DNA of 38,227 nt from Acidimicrobiaceae bacterium (GTDB lineage Bacteria; Actinomycetota; Acidimicrobiia; Acidimicrobiales; RAAP-2), in assembly GCA_003152015.1 (NCBI GenBank), contig PLZF01000063.1, positions 4,629-42,855 of the forward strand, in the 5' to 3' direction. A program made the translations under genes and the position numbers. The notes beneath the pieces are model-generated. The model saw only the letters and a list, made by a program, of their open reading frames with translations. It ran no database searches and was not told where the DNA came from. Each line of letters opens with the position of its first letter. Positions within the stretch are counted from its first letter, which is position 1. Shown piece by piece: positions 1-9,826 of this stretch.

Positions 1-1028
1 GGCTGGTGGCAAGTGACGGCGGGATCTTCGCCTTCGGGGACGCCTCATTCCATGGATCGACAGGCGCCCTCAACCTGAACCAACCGGTGGTCGCCATGGC
101 GGCTTCCTCCAACGGCGGCGGCTACTGGCTGGTGGCCAGTGACGGGGGGATCTTCGCCTTCGGGAACGCCCCGTTCTTCGGCTCCGCCGGCGGCGAGTCA
201 CTCTCGCGTCCTATCGTGACCATTGCCTCCACGCCGAGCGGCAACGGCTACTGGTTGAGTGACACGGCCGGCCTGGTATTCAACTTCGGCTCGGCGAATT
301 ACTTCGGCTCGGCTCCGCCCCATCTCAACGCCTCGATCGTGGGTACGACGGTGGGGATGGGGACGGGAGGATACGGGAACAATCCCAGTTATCCATCAGG
401 TGCCTACGGATACGACATCTCGAAATACCAATGTGGAAACCTTCCCCCGCCGCCCCACCAGATCGGCGTCGTCGAGGTCAACGGTGCGTCATATGGCTAT
501 GTCAACCCCTGCCTGGCCAGCGAGGCCGCGTGGGCCGGGGCCGGGCTCAATCTGTACACGTACCTCACCTACGGAATGACCACATCCGGACCCGCCATCT
601 GCAACGGTTTCGATCAGGATGCGTGCTATGCGGGCTATGGCGCCGGTCAGTACGCGTTCGCGCAGGCCCAGGCGGCCGGGATCAACACGTCGGTGACGTG
701 GTGGCTGGACGTGGAAAGCGACCCTTCATGGTCGAGCGACACCAGTGCCAACGCCACATTTGTCCAGGGGGCGGTGGAAGGTCTGAGGGCCGAGGGGGTC
801 AACAACGTCGGGATCTATACCAGCGTCCTCAGCTGGCCCGGCATCGTGGGGTCGTATCAACCACAACTCCCGCTGTGGGCGGCGTGGTACACGGGTAATC
901 CTCAGCAAAATTGTGCCAACGCGTATTCGTACGGCGCGGCTCATGGAAGCAACCTGCCGTCAGGCGGGGTCTGGATGACCCAGTACACCAGCAACGCCAA
1001 CGGCTACGACGGCGACTACGCCTGTTGA
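1..1028 (+). CDS. Secreted repeat protein with C-terminal GH25-like domain (5' end outside window)
   Basis: The reading frame is already open at the left edge, so only the C-terminal ~340 residues are visible. The first ~115 residues hold about three ~42-residue repeats of the form LVASDGGIFAFGxAxFxGS followed by a hydrophobic P(I/V)V segment and GYW; the third copy is degenerate (DTAGLVFNFG). Such repeats probably fold as blades of an extracellular beta-propeller. From about residue 130 a different domain begins with YGYDISKYQCG and contains WWLDVESDPSW, then GIYTSVLSW and LPLWAAWY. The early Asp and the DxE pair resemble glycoside hydrolase family 25 or DUF1906-like TIM barrels, which cut peptidoglycan or related glycans. 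That match is inferred from motif layout only. The gene is convergent with the histidine phosphatase and the two overlap by 13 bp at their stops. A relative with the same repeats lies at 31075-33321 on the other strand. Confidence 0.8.
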   Translation, partial: LVASDGGIFAFGDASFHGSTGALNLNQPVVAMAASSNGGGYWLVASDGGIFAFGNAPFFGSAGGESLSRPIVTIASTPSGNGYWLSDTAGLVFNFGSANYFGSAPPHLNASIVGTTVGMGTGGYGNNPSYPSGAYGYDISKYQCGNLPPPPHQIGVVEVNGASYGYVNPCLASEAAWAGAGLNLYTYLTYGMTTSGPAICNGFDQDACYAGYGAGQYAFAQAQAAGINTSVTWWLDVESDPSWSSDTSANATFVQGAVEGLRAEGVNNVGIYTSVLSWPGIVGSYQPQLPLWAAWYTGNPQQNCANAYSYGAAHGSNLPSGGVWMTQYTSNANGYDGDYAC

Positions 1029-1894
1029 TCCACCAATGGCGCCATGGCGGCCGCAGGTGCTGCCGGGGACGGCGGTGCTGCCGGTGCCGGCGGTGCTGCC
1101 GGTGTGGCTGCCGGTGCCGGTGGGGACGGCACCGGACCGAGAGCATGCAGGTGGGAAGCGTCGTTGTAACCCAGGAGGCGCCATCGGCCTTCGTCCACCT
1201 CCCAGGTGGTGAGCGAGGCGTGCTGAGTCCGGAGTTGCAACCGGGCCCCCTCCCGGCCGCCCATCAACGGGAGCATCGACAGCATCGACGCCTCGATGAC
1301 CCCGGCATGGCACGCCACCACCACCAGACCACCGGGATGCCGGGCCGCCACGCCCTCGAGAGCCTCCGCCACCCGGAGCACGAAACCCGTCCAACTCTCC
1401 CCTCCCGGCGCTATCTCCCCGCCCGGGTTCTCATCCCAATCGGGGCCTCCATACTGTGCGCTGAACTCACCCCAGGTGAGCCCGTCGGCCTCGCCCGGGT
1501 GCAGCTCGCAGAGATCACAGTCCGTCGTCACCCGTGGGGAAGGCTCGATAGGTTCGTCGGGTCCCATAGACCTGAGTGCCGGGGCCAACAGTTCCGCTGT
1601 CTCGATGGCTCGGGGCAACAGGCTGGCATAGAGGGCGTCAGCGCCGGCCAGTTCCCCGGTCACCTCCAATCGCTCGGCCAGTGCCTCCACCTGGCGCACA
1701 CCCAAGGCGGTAAGTCCGGTGCACCCGTTGATCCCCCCACAGACACCCGACACATTGCATTCCGCTTCGCCGTGACGGACCAGGACCAACCGGGTGGTGG
1801 TTGGAGACCCGGACGCTGCCACGGTGCGGATGCCACCAGGAGGGGCGGCGACCAGTCCCTCGAAATCCCCGCCCGTCGGCGTCCCCGGCGGCAT
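1016..1894 (-). CDS. Histidine phosphatase (phosphoglycerate mutase-like)
   Basis: A 292-residue protein of the histidine phosphatase superfamily. LVLVRHGEAECN near the N-terminus carries the RHG catalytic motif; SLLPRAIETAELL and a later VVACHAGVIEA supply the conserved Arg and second His. The family dephosphorylates small phosphometabolites or proteins; the substrate here is unknown. I chose the ATG at 1894 because it overlaps the stop of the upstream VWA gene (ATGA) and has GGGGAG just upstream. A longer frame with a start at 1942 would intrude 48 bp into that gene. The last ~35 residues form a Pro/Ala-rich tail (PAPAATPAAPPAPAAP), probably disordered. The gene is last in the minus-strand block and overlaps the convergent gene at its 3' end. 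Confidence 0.85.
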   Translation of the reverse strand: MPPGTPTGGDFEGLVAAPPGGIRTVAASGSPTTTRLVLVRHGEAECNVSGVCGGINGCTGLTALGVRQVEALAERLEVTGELAGADALYASLLPRAIETAELLAPALRSMGPDEPIEPSPRVTTDCDLCELHPGEADGLTWGEFSAQYGGPDWDENPGGEIAPGGESWTGFVLRVAEALEGVAARHPGGLVVVACHAGVIEASMLSMLPLMGGREGARLQLRTQHASLTTWEVDEGRWRLLGYNDASHLHALGPVPSPPAPAATPAAPPAPAAPPSPAAPAAAMAPLVDQQA

Positions 1895-3402
1895 CAGGCC
1901 AACTCCCCGACAAACTGCTCGAGCTGCCGCAGGGTACGGCACTCAATGACGCTGTCGCAGTGCACGCCATACTCACCCACTATCGAGTCTCCCGAATTCC
2001 AGTAGGCCCGAGGTTCAGGATTCAACCAATAGACACGGCGGGCGCGATCCTGTAACTCCTTCACCACCCACGCCTGCGACGCGTGGTAGTTGTTGCGGGC
2101 ATCACCGAGGAGCAGCACGCTGGTTCGTGGCGTAATCTCTTCTCCCCATCGCTCCCAGAACACAGTCAGGGCATGACCGTAATCGGAGTGACCATCGACC
2201 CAGATCACGTCGGCCTCCGTATTGATGCGGTGTACCGCGTCGGCAGGATCATCGACGTTCTCGAAGAACCGGCTGACTTCGTCAATGCCGTCGATGAAGA
2301 CGAAGCTCCGCACTTTGGAGAACTGGGAGCTGATGGCATGAACCAAATGCAATGTGAACCGGGCGAAGGACGCCACCGAGCCCGAGATGTCGGCGATGAC
2401 CACGATTTCGGGTTTGGCCGGCCGGGGATACCGGAATTTGGGTTCCAGCGGTACACCACCGGTCGATAGTGAGTGACGGACGGTGCTGCGAAAGTCCAGT
2501 GGACCCTTGCGGCCGTGGCGCCGTTTGCGGGCCAATCGGACGGCTAGCTTGCGTGACAGAGGTTGCAGCGCCTTCTTGAGCAGGACCATTTCGTCTCTGG
2601 TCGCATGCATCACGTCGACATCCTCGGGCAGCGGCTTGCGCAGCGATTTGGCCAACGCCTCGCTCCCGCGATCTGCTACCAGGCGCCGGCGGATCTCGTT
2701 CTCGATCTCATGGCGGAGTTGGTCGATGCGTGATTGGAACTCGTCTCGGAGAAGCCGCTCCTCCAATGCGGTAAAGGTGACCTGCCCTCCGGTGTCCGCC
2801 TCTGGGCCGGCTCCCGGATCTCTAGTCGCCGGTGACGTGGATGCGACCCGCGCATGGTCGAGCAGGCGATCGAGGATCCGGTCCAGATCGAGGTTCCTCA
2901 ATGTCCGGTAGAGGTAATAGGTCCCTCCCACCGGGCGCCCCGGCTCCATGCCGGCGTACCGGGCCACCGCGTGGCGGGCCACCGCGGCAATCATGGCGTC
3001 GTTGGTCCCCAGGAGAGCCTTGTAGAGGAGCTCCGCCAACTCTTCGGGAGACATACCCTCTTGCCCACCACCCCCGCCCAGACCCCGACCCTTCCCGGTG
3101 CCACGCCCGGCCAGTTTGGCCGCATCATTCTCGTCCGATTGCTCACCGTCCTCCTCGAGCTCGTTCTCGGCAATCTGATACTCCGGGCCTCGCAAGGAGA
3201 AGTAGATCTCAAACGTCGTCTCGTACGCTCTCCAATGCGTCGACGACTTGACCAGGCTTGCCCCCAGTGCGTATTTCAACCCCTCCCGGTCCTCGAGTGG
3301 GATGTGACGCATGGCTTCGGCGGCATCGAGGTGCTCGGTCAGGGACACCGGGATGCCGGCCGCGCGCAGCTCGGCGACAAAGCCGGTGAGGAGGTCGAGC
3401 AT
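1894..3402 (-). CDS. VWA domain protein, CoxE-like
   Basis: A 502-residue protein of the CoxE/VWA-containing type that normally works with a MoxR AAA+ ATPase. The N-terminal half is helical, with an acidic and then Gly-rich linker around residues 80-120 (GRGTGKGRGLGGGGG). The VWA domain begins near residue 330. Its MIDAS metal site is visible as VVIADISGSVASF (DxSxS), followed by FVFIDGIDEVSRFF and a later DGHSDYGHAL. Members act as substrate adaptors or co-chaperones in metal-cofactor insertion or complex remodelling; no specific client can be named here. The ATG at 3402 has CAGGAGA eight bases upstream. The MoxR gene ends 17 bp upstream and the phosphatase start overlaps this stop codon, so the three are probably co-translated. 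Confidence 0.88.
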   Translation of the reverse strand: MLDLLTGFVAELRAAGIPVSLTEHLDAAEAMRHIPLEDREGLKYALGASLVKSSTHWRAYETTFEIYFSLRGPEYQIAENELEEDGEQSDENDAAKLAGRGTGKGRGLGGGGGQEGMSPEELAELLYKALLGTNDAMIAAVARHAVARYAGMEPGRPVGGTYYLYRTLRNLDLDRILDRLLDHARVASTSPATRDPGAGPEADTGGQVTFTALEERLLRDEFQSRIDQLRHEIENEIRRRLVADRGSEALAKSLRKPLPEDVDVMHATRDEMVLLKKALQPLSRKLAVRLARKRRHGRKGPLDFRSTVRHSLSTGGVPLEPKFRYPRPAKPEIVVIADISGSVASFARFTLHLVHAISSQFSKVRSFVFIDGIDEVSRFFENVDDPADAVHRINTEADVIWVDGHSDYGHALTVFWERWGEEITPRTSVLLLGDARNNYHASQAWVVKELQDRARRVYWLNPEPRAYWNSGDSIVGEYGVHCDSVIECRTLRQLEQFVGELA

Positions 3403-3419
3403 GGCGACTATCTCCTGAA

Positions 3420-4355
3420 TCAGTCAGTGCGCTCGACGCCGGCCAGCTCTTTGGCGGCTCGATCGATATCCGTTTGGTACTTGAGGAGAATATTGAGGGT
3501 CTCACGGGCCCGTTCGGCATCGATCGATTCCACTCCCAGCACCACCAGGGTCCGGGCCCAATCCAGAGTCTCCGAAACCGACGGGAGTTTCTTCAGCTCG
3601 AGGGTACGAAGGGAGCGCACGATGCGGGCGACCTGATCGGCCAGCGCCGCGCTGATCCCCGGCACCCGGGTTTCGATAATGGCGCGTTCCCGGTCAAGCT
3701 GGGGGTAGTCAATGTGCAAATAGAGGCAACGGCGTTTCAGAGCTTCGGAGAGCTCACGGGTGTTGTTCGAGGTGAGAAAGACCAGAGGGATCTGGGTGGC
3801 TCGCACAGTTCCCAGTTCAGGGATGGAGACCTGATATTCGGAGAGGATCTCGAGCAGCAACGCCTCGGTCTCCAACTCCACGCGGTCAACCTCGTCGATG
3901 AGGAGGACCACCGGATCGGGCGATCGAATGGCTTCGAGCAACGGCCGAGCCAGCAAAAATTCCTCCGAGAAGATGTCCTCTTCCAGCTCTTGCCACGCTT
4001 GGTCGGCCCCGGCCTGAATACGCAGGAGCTGTTTCTTGTAGTTCCACTCATAGAGGGCCTTGGACTCGTCGAGTCCTTCGTAACACTGCAACCGGATCAA
4101 CCGGCTGCCGGTGAGCCGGGCCACCGACTTGGCCAATTCGGTCTTCCCGGTCCCCGCCGGACCTTCCACCAGTACCGGCTTGGCCAGCCGATCGGCGAGG
4201 TATACGACCCCGGCGATTCCTTCGTCAGCGAGATAGTCGACGCTGGCCAGGCCCTGACGCACGGCGTCAATCGATTCGAACCGGGGCTCGCCCGCCACCG
4301 GAAACCCTGTGGTGATGGTGTCGTTCTCTCGGGCGACGTTGGCTGGGGAGGTCAT
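3420..4355 (-). CDS. MoxR-family AAA+ ATPase
   Basis: A 311-residue AAA+ ATPase. The Walker A motif EGPAGTGKTELAKS lies near residues 65-75 and the Walker B motif VVLLIDEVDRVE in mid-protein, followed by a sensor-like LVFLTSNNTRELSEALKRR that combines sensor 1 and the arginine finger region. Length and motifs fit the MoxR group, cytoplasmic chaperones that act with VWA proteins; one is encoded immediately downstream. The ATG at 4355 overlaps the proA stop in an ATGA arrangement, which suggests translational coupling to the proline genes. No cox or mox structural genes lie nearby, so the client complex is unknown. Confidence 0.93.
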   Translation of the reverse strand: MTSPANVARENDTITTGFPVAGEPRFESIDAVRQGLASVDYLADEGIAGVVYLADRLAKPVLVEGPAGTGKTELAKSVARLTGSRLIRLQCYEGLDESKALYEWNYKKQLLRIQAGADQAWQELEEDIFSEEFLLARPLLEAIRSPDPVVLLIDEVDRVELETEALLLEILSEYQVSIPELGTVRATQIPLVFLTSNNTRELSEALKRRCLYLHIDYPQLDRERAIIETRVPGISAALADQVARIVRSLRTLELKKLPSVSETLDWARTLVVLGVESIDAERARETLNILLKYQTDIDRAAKELAGVERTD

Positions 4356-5614
4356 GACCGCACCTGACCTTCCCCGTGCACGATGTACTTGACGCAGGTA
4401 AGAGCCCGGAGGCCCATTGGGCCACGGGCGTGGAGTTTTTGGGTGGAGATCCCGATCTCCGCTCCCAGACCGAATTCCTCCCCATCCACAAACCGAGTAG
4501 AGGCGTTCACCAATACCGCCGCGGCGTCGACCTCCGTGGTGAACCGGGTGGCTGTTGCTAGGTCACGTGTGATGATTGCCTCCGAGTGTCCTGATCCGAA
4601 TCGAGCGATGTGATCGATGGCGCCGTCGAGATCGTCTACCACCGCGACCGCCATCTTCAAATTGAGGAACTCGGTGGCGTAATCCTCTTCGGTGGCCATC
4701 CCGACCGAGGGCAGCAATTCCCGGGTGGCGGCGTCCCCCACCAGCTCCACCCCGGGTAACACCGAGCCCAGTCCGGGCAGGAACGACGCGGCGACCTGGC
4801 GGTGCACCAGCAGGGTCTCGGCGGCATTGCACACACCGGGGCGATGGGTCTTGGCGTTGCGCACCACCGAGCGGGCCATGGCCAGATCCGCGGCCGAGTC
4901 CACGTAGACATGGCAGTTCCCGGCGCCATCGAGCACGTAGGGCACAGTGGCGTGCTCTTTGATCGCCGCCACCAGAAGCGGCCCACCGCGAGGGATGAGG
5001 CAGTCGATCGATCCCTCCAGCCGCATAAAGGCGACCGCCGACTCGTGGCTGGAGTCAGCAACCAGACCGACCGCATCCACCGGTAGCCCCGCCTTCTCGA
5101 GTCCGAGACGCAATAGGCCGGCAATGACCGTATTGGTGCCGATGGCCGACGATGATCCTCGGAGCAGCACCGCGTTGCCGGATTTCAGACACAGTCCAGC
5201 CGCATCGCTGGTCACGTTCGGGCGGTTCTCGTAGATGATTCCGACCACCCCGAGCGGCACCCGCACCCGTTGGATGCGCAGACCATTGGGGCGAACCCAT
5301 CCATCGACGATCTCACCGACGGGATCGGTAAGGCCAGCCACCTGGCGAAGGCCCTGGGCCATCCCCGCCACCCGCGAGTGATCGAGACGGAGCCGATCGA
5401 CGGAGGAGTGCTCGGCCCCAGTCGCCTCGAATTGGGTGACGTCGTCAGCATTGGTAACGAGGATCCGGTCAGCCTCTTCTTCGATGAGGTCGGCGGCTCT
5501 GAGGATTGCCTCGTTGCGGACGGTCGCCGATGACCGGGCCACGGCGCGCGCCGCGGCCTTGGCCTTTTGTCCGAGTTCCACCAGGGCGGGTGAGGGGCAA
5601 CCGTTCACCGCCAC
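4352..5614 (-). CDS. proA: Gamma-glutamyl phosphate reductase (glutamate-5-semialdehyde dehydrogenase)
   Basis: The second enzyme of proline synthesis, reducing gamma-glutamyl phosphate to glutamate-5-semialdehyde with NADPH in the cytoplasm. Visible family features are GQKAKAAARAVARSS at the N-terminus, VPLGVVGIIYENRPNVTSDA, LRGSSSAIGTN, the catalytic cysteine region THRPGVCNAAETLL, and a C-terminal GLGAEIGISTQKLHARGPMG. The frame stays open up to 5734, but that extension is a translation of a tandem repeat array (Trp/Ala/Gly/Pro-rich) that no ProA shares. I placed the start at a GTG at 5614, giving 420 residues, the usual family length; a GTG at 5608 is equally possible and no clear ribosome binding site decides between them. 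proB lies directly upstream and the moxR start overlaps the stop. Confidence 0.9.
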   Translation of the reverse strand: MAVNGCPSPALVELGQKAKAAARAVARSSATVRNEAILRAADLIEEEADRILVTNADDVTQFEATGAEHSSVDRLRLDHSRVAGMAQGLRQVAGLTDPVGEIVDGWVRPNGLRIQRVRVPLGVVGIIYENRPNVTSDAAGLCLKSGNAVLLRGSSSAIGTNTVIAGLLRLGLEKAGLPVDAVGLVADSSHESAVAFMRLEGSIDCLIPRGGPLLVAAIKEHATVPYVLDGAGNCHVYVDSAADLAMARSVVRNAKTHRPGVCNAAETLLVHRQVAASFLPGLGSVLPGVELVGDAATRELLPSVGMATEEDYATEFLNLKMAVAVVDDLDGAIDHIARFGSGHSEAIITRDLATATRFTTEVDAAAVLVNASTRFVDGEEFGLGAEIGISTQKLHARGPMGLRALTCVKYIVHGEGQVRS

Positions 5615-5639
5615 AGCGTACTTGGGGAGAGTGCCGTCG

Positions 5640-5747
5640 GGCCCAGCCAGGGCCCACCGCGGGCGTAGCCAGGGCCCAGCCAGGGCCCAGCCAGGGCCCA
5701 CCGCGGGCGTAGCCAGGGCCCAGCCAAGGCCCACCGCGGGCGTAGCT
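5640..5747. repeat. GGGCCC-rich tandem repeat array between proB and proA
   Basis: About 108 bp built from two interleaved units: a 10-11 bp unit CAGGGCCCAGC and a ~22 bp unit containing CAGGGCCCACCGCGGGCGTAGC that occurs three times. Many copies contain the palindromes GGGCCC or CCGCGG, so the transcript could fold into strong alternative hairpins just ahead of proA. It lies between the proB stop (5781) and the likely proA start (5614). Whether it attenuates proA or is merely slippage-prone DNA cannot be told from the sequence. Confidence 0.85.
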
Positions 5748-5780
5748 ACCGTCTTGCTGCAACCACGTCAATGCCCGACA

Positions 5781-8296
<2,516 letters not shown>

Positions 8297-8373
8297 CTAC
8301 CGATCGCCGGTCGGCGGACCCGAGAGGGAGAGAACCATGATCACACCCGGGTTCCTGGCCTGGGTCAATGATC

Positions 8374-9177
8374 TCAGACGTCTTCGAGAAGGGTGAGACG
8401 CAGCCGCCCGACAGCCTCGGAGACTCCCAGGGTGTCGGCCAGATCCTCATACGAGCCATACTCGGTTCGGATCGCCTCGAGAAACTCCACCATCGTCTCG
8501 GGGACCACGTTGAGAATGGCAGGGGCGAACTGGCTCACCGCCTCGACCGACTCCGAATACTCGTTCTTCAGCCGCTCGAGCAGTGCCTCCATGGCCAAGG
8601 CGCTGAGGGCATAGTCCTCGACGATCGTCTCGTCGGGCACCCCGAGGAACGCCAGCAGAAGAGCCGAGAGCACCCCTGTGCGGTCTTTGCCTGCACTGCA
8701 GTGCAAGACGGCGGGGAGTGCGTCCTCGTCGGTCAAAGCCTGAATTGCCCTGGTCAGCGCCGGGGCGCCCTGCACCACGAGTTGGAAATATCGGGACGTC
8801 ACGTACGACGCCTCTTTCCAGGAGGGAAGCTCCTCGGCCGAAGGGAGGACGTCGAACAACGGGAGACCGAGATATCGGACCGGCACGTCGTCTACCGGAA
8901 ACGAGCCACGTTGTTCGGCTTCGTCGTGGGTCCGCAGATCGATCACCGTGGCCAGACCTATGTCCCGAAGCTGAGTTCGATCGTCCGAACTCAGCTTGTT
9001 CAGACCGTCGGCGCGGAACAAACGGCGCCAACGGGTTTGACGGCCGTCAGCGGTTCGATAGCCACCCAGGTCGCGGAAGTTGACGCAACCGTCGAGGACC
9101 ACGATCCGGCTGGGAGGGTTGGGAGGAACTGTCGTCGCCAGGCGCTCGCCGTCGGCCAGGTTGCTCCCGCCAGACAC
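8374..9177 (-). CDS. Tyrosine/serine protein phosphatase family protein
   Basis: A 267-residue member of the bacterial tyrosine phosphatase family related to PtpB/IphP. It begins with the characteristic NFRDLGGYRTADGR signature around residue 35. The P-loop is VLHCSAGKDRTG (CxxGKDRTG), with Cys as nucleophile and Arg for phosphate binding; the extra Lys-Asp is typical of dual-specificity or phosphoinositide-active members. Upstream of this, VIDLRTHDEAE is also characteristic. The start is a GTG at 9177, five bases after the rpmA stop. The gene sits between rpmA and obg, which are normally closer, so it is probably an insertion into the ribosomal/GTPase operon. The physiological substrate is unknown. 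Confidence 0.88.
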   Translation of the reverse strand: MSGGSNLADGERLATTVPPNPPSRIVVLDGCVNFRDLGGYRTADGRQTRWRRLFRADGLNKLSSDDRTQLRDIGLATVIDLRTHDEAEQRGSFPVDDVPVRYLGLPLFDVLPSAEELPSWKEASYVTSRYFQLVVQGAPALTRAIQALTDEDALPAVLHCSAGKDRTGVLSALLLAFLGVPDETIVEDYALSALAMEALLERLKNEYSESVEAVSQFAPAILNVVPETMVEFLEAIRTEYGSYEDLADTLGVSEAVGRLRLTLLEDV

Positions 9178-9182
9178 CTGGA

Positions 9183-9437
9183 TCAGGCGTCAGTGACGAC
9201 GTCGACCAACTTGCGGCCTTTTCGGCTGGCGAACTGTACGGTACCGGCAGAGAGGGCGAACAAGGTGTCGTCGCCGCCCTTGCCGACGTTGAGGCCGGGA
9301 TGAAACTTGGTTCCACGTTGACGGAGGATGATCGACCCAGCCTGCACCGCGGTGCCGCCAAAGGTCTTCACACCCAGTCGTTGTGCGTTCGAATCACGCC
9401 CGTTGCGGGTTGAACCGCCACCCTTGGTCTTGGACAC
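9183..9437 (-). CDS. rpmA: 50S ribosomal protein L27
   Basis: An 84-residue L27. [20 protein letters not shown] followed by GVKTFGG and [15 protein letters not shown] are diagnostic of this large-subunit protein, which lies near the peptidyl transferase centre. The frame is open upstream to 9560, but the family always begins at this SKTKGGG sequence. A GTG at 9437 with AGGAG eight bases upstream is the start. It follows rplU by 62 bp and precedes the phosphatase gene by five. Confidence 0.97.
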   Translation of the reverse strand: MSKTKGGGSTRNGRDSNAQRLGVKTFGGTAVQAGSIILRQRGTKFHPGLNVGKGGDDTLFALSAGTVQFASRKGRKLVDVVTDA

Positions 9438-9499
9438 GCCGAAAACTCCTTCTTGCTCTGCTATGTACTGGTGGGGCTGCGTACTGGTGAGGCTGAGCC

Positions 9500-9814
9500 C
9501 TAGCCCGCTGCCGTAATACCTGTGATCTTGATCGTCGAGTAGCGCTGACGGTGGCCCCAACGGGTGTGTTGGTTCGACTTGTTCTTGTAGGTGAACCCCC
9601 GGATTTTCGGCCCGAGCTCTTCCCCGACCACCCGAGCGGTCACCGAAGCGCTGGCCAGGGCGGCCGGCGTAGCCAGCACGGTGTCACCGTCCACGACCAG
9701 CACCGGCGTGAATGCGACCTCTGACCCGGGGTCTTCCCCAAGCAATTCGACTCGGAGCTGCTGGCCTTCGGCCACCCGCTCTTGTTTTCCTCCGGTTTGG
9801 ATCACGGCATACAT
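9500..9814 (-). CDS. rplU: 50S ribosomal protein L21
   Basis: A 104-residue L21, which binds 23S rRNA. The N-terminus [17 protein letters not shown] and the C-terminal [14 protein letters not shown] with TIKITGI are standard for the family, and the length is normal. The ATG at 9814 lies 12 bp after the rne stop on the same strand. No strong Shine-Dalgarno sequence is seen, so translation may depend on coupling with rne or on a leaderless transcript. rplU-rpmA-obg order is conserved. Confidence 0.97.
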   Translation of the reverse strand: MYAVIQTGGKQERVAEGQQLRVELLGEDPGSEVAFTPVLVVDGDTVLATPAALASASVTARVVGEELGPKIRGFTYKNKSNQHTRWGHRQRYSTIKITGITAAG

Positions 9815-9826
9815 AAGGGGATAACT

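Noticed and set aside
5615-5734. N-terminal extension of ProA rich in Trp, Ala, Gly and Pro
   Set aside because: It is the translation of a GGGCCC repeat array in the proB-proA spacer, and the remaining 420 residues are full length.
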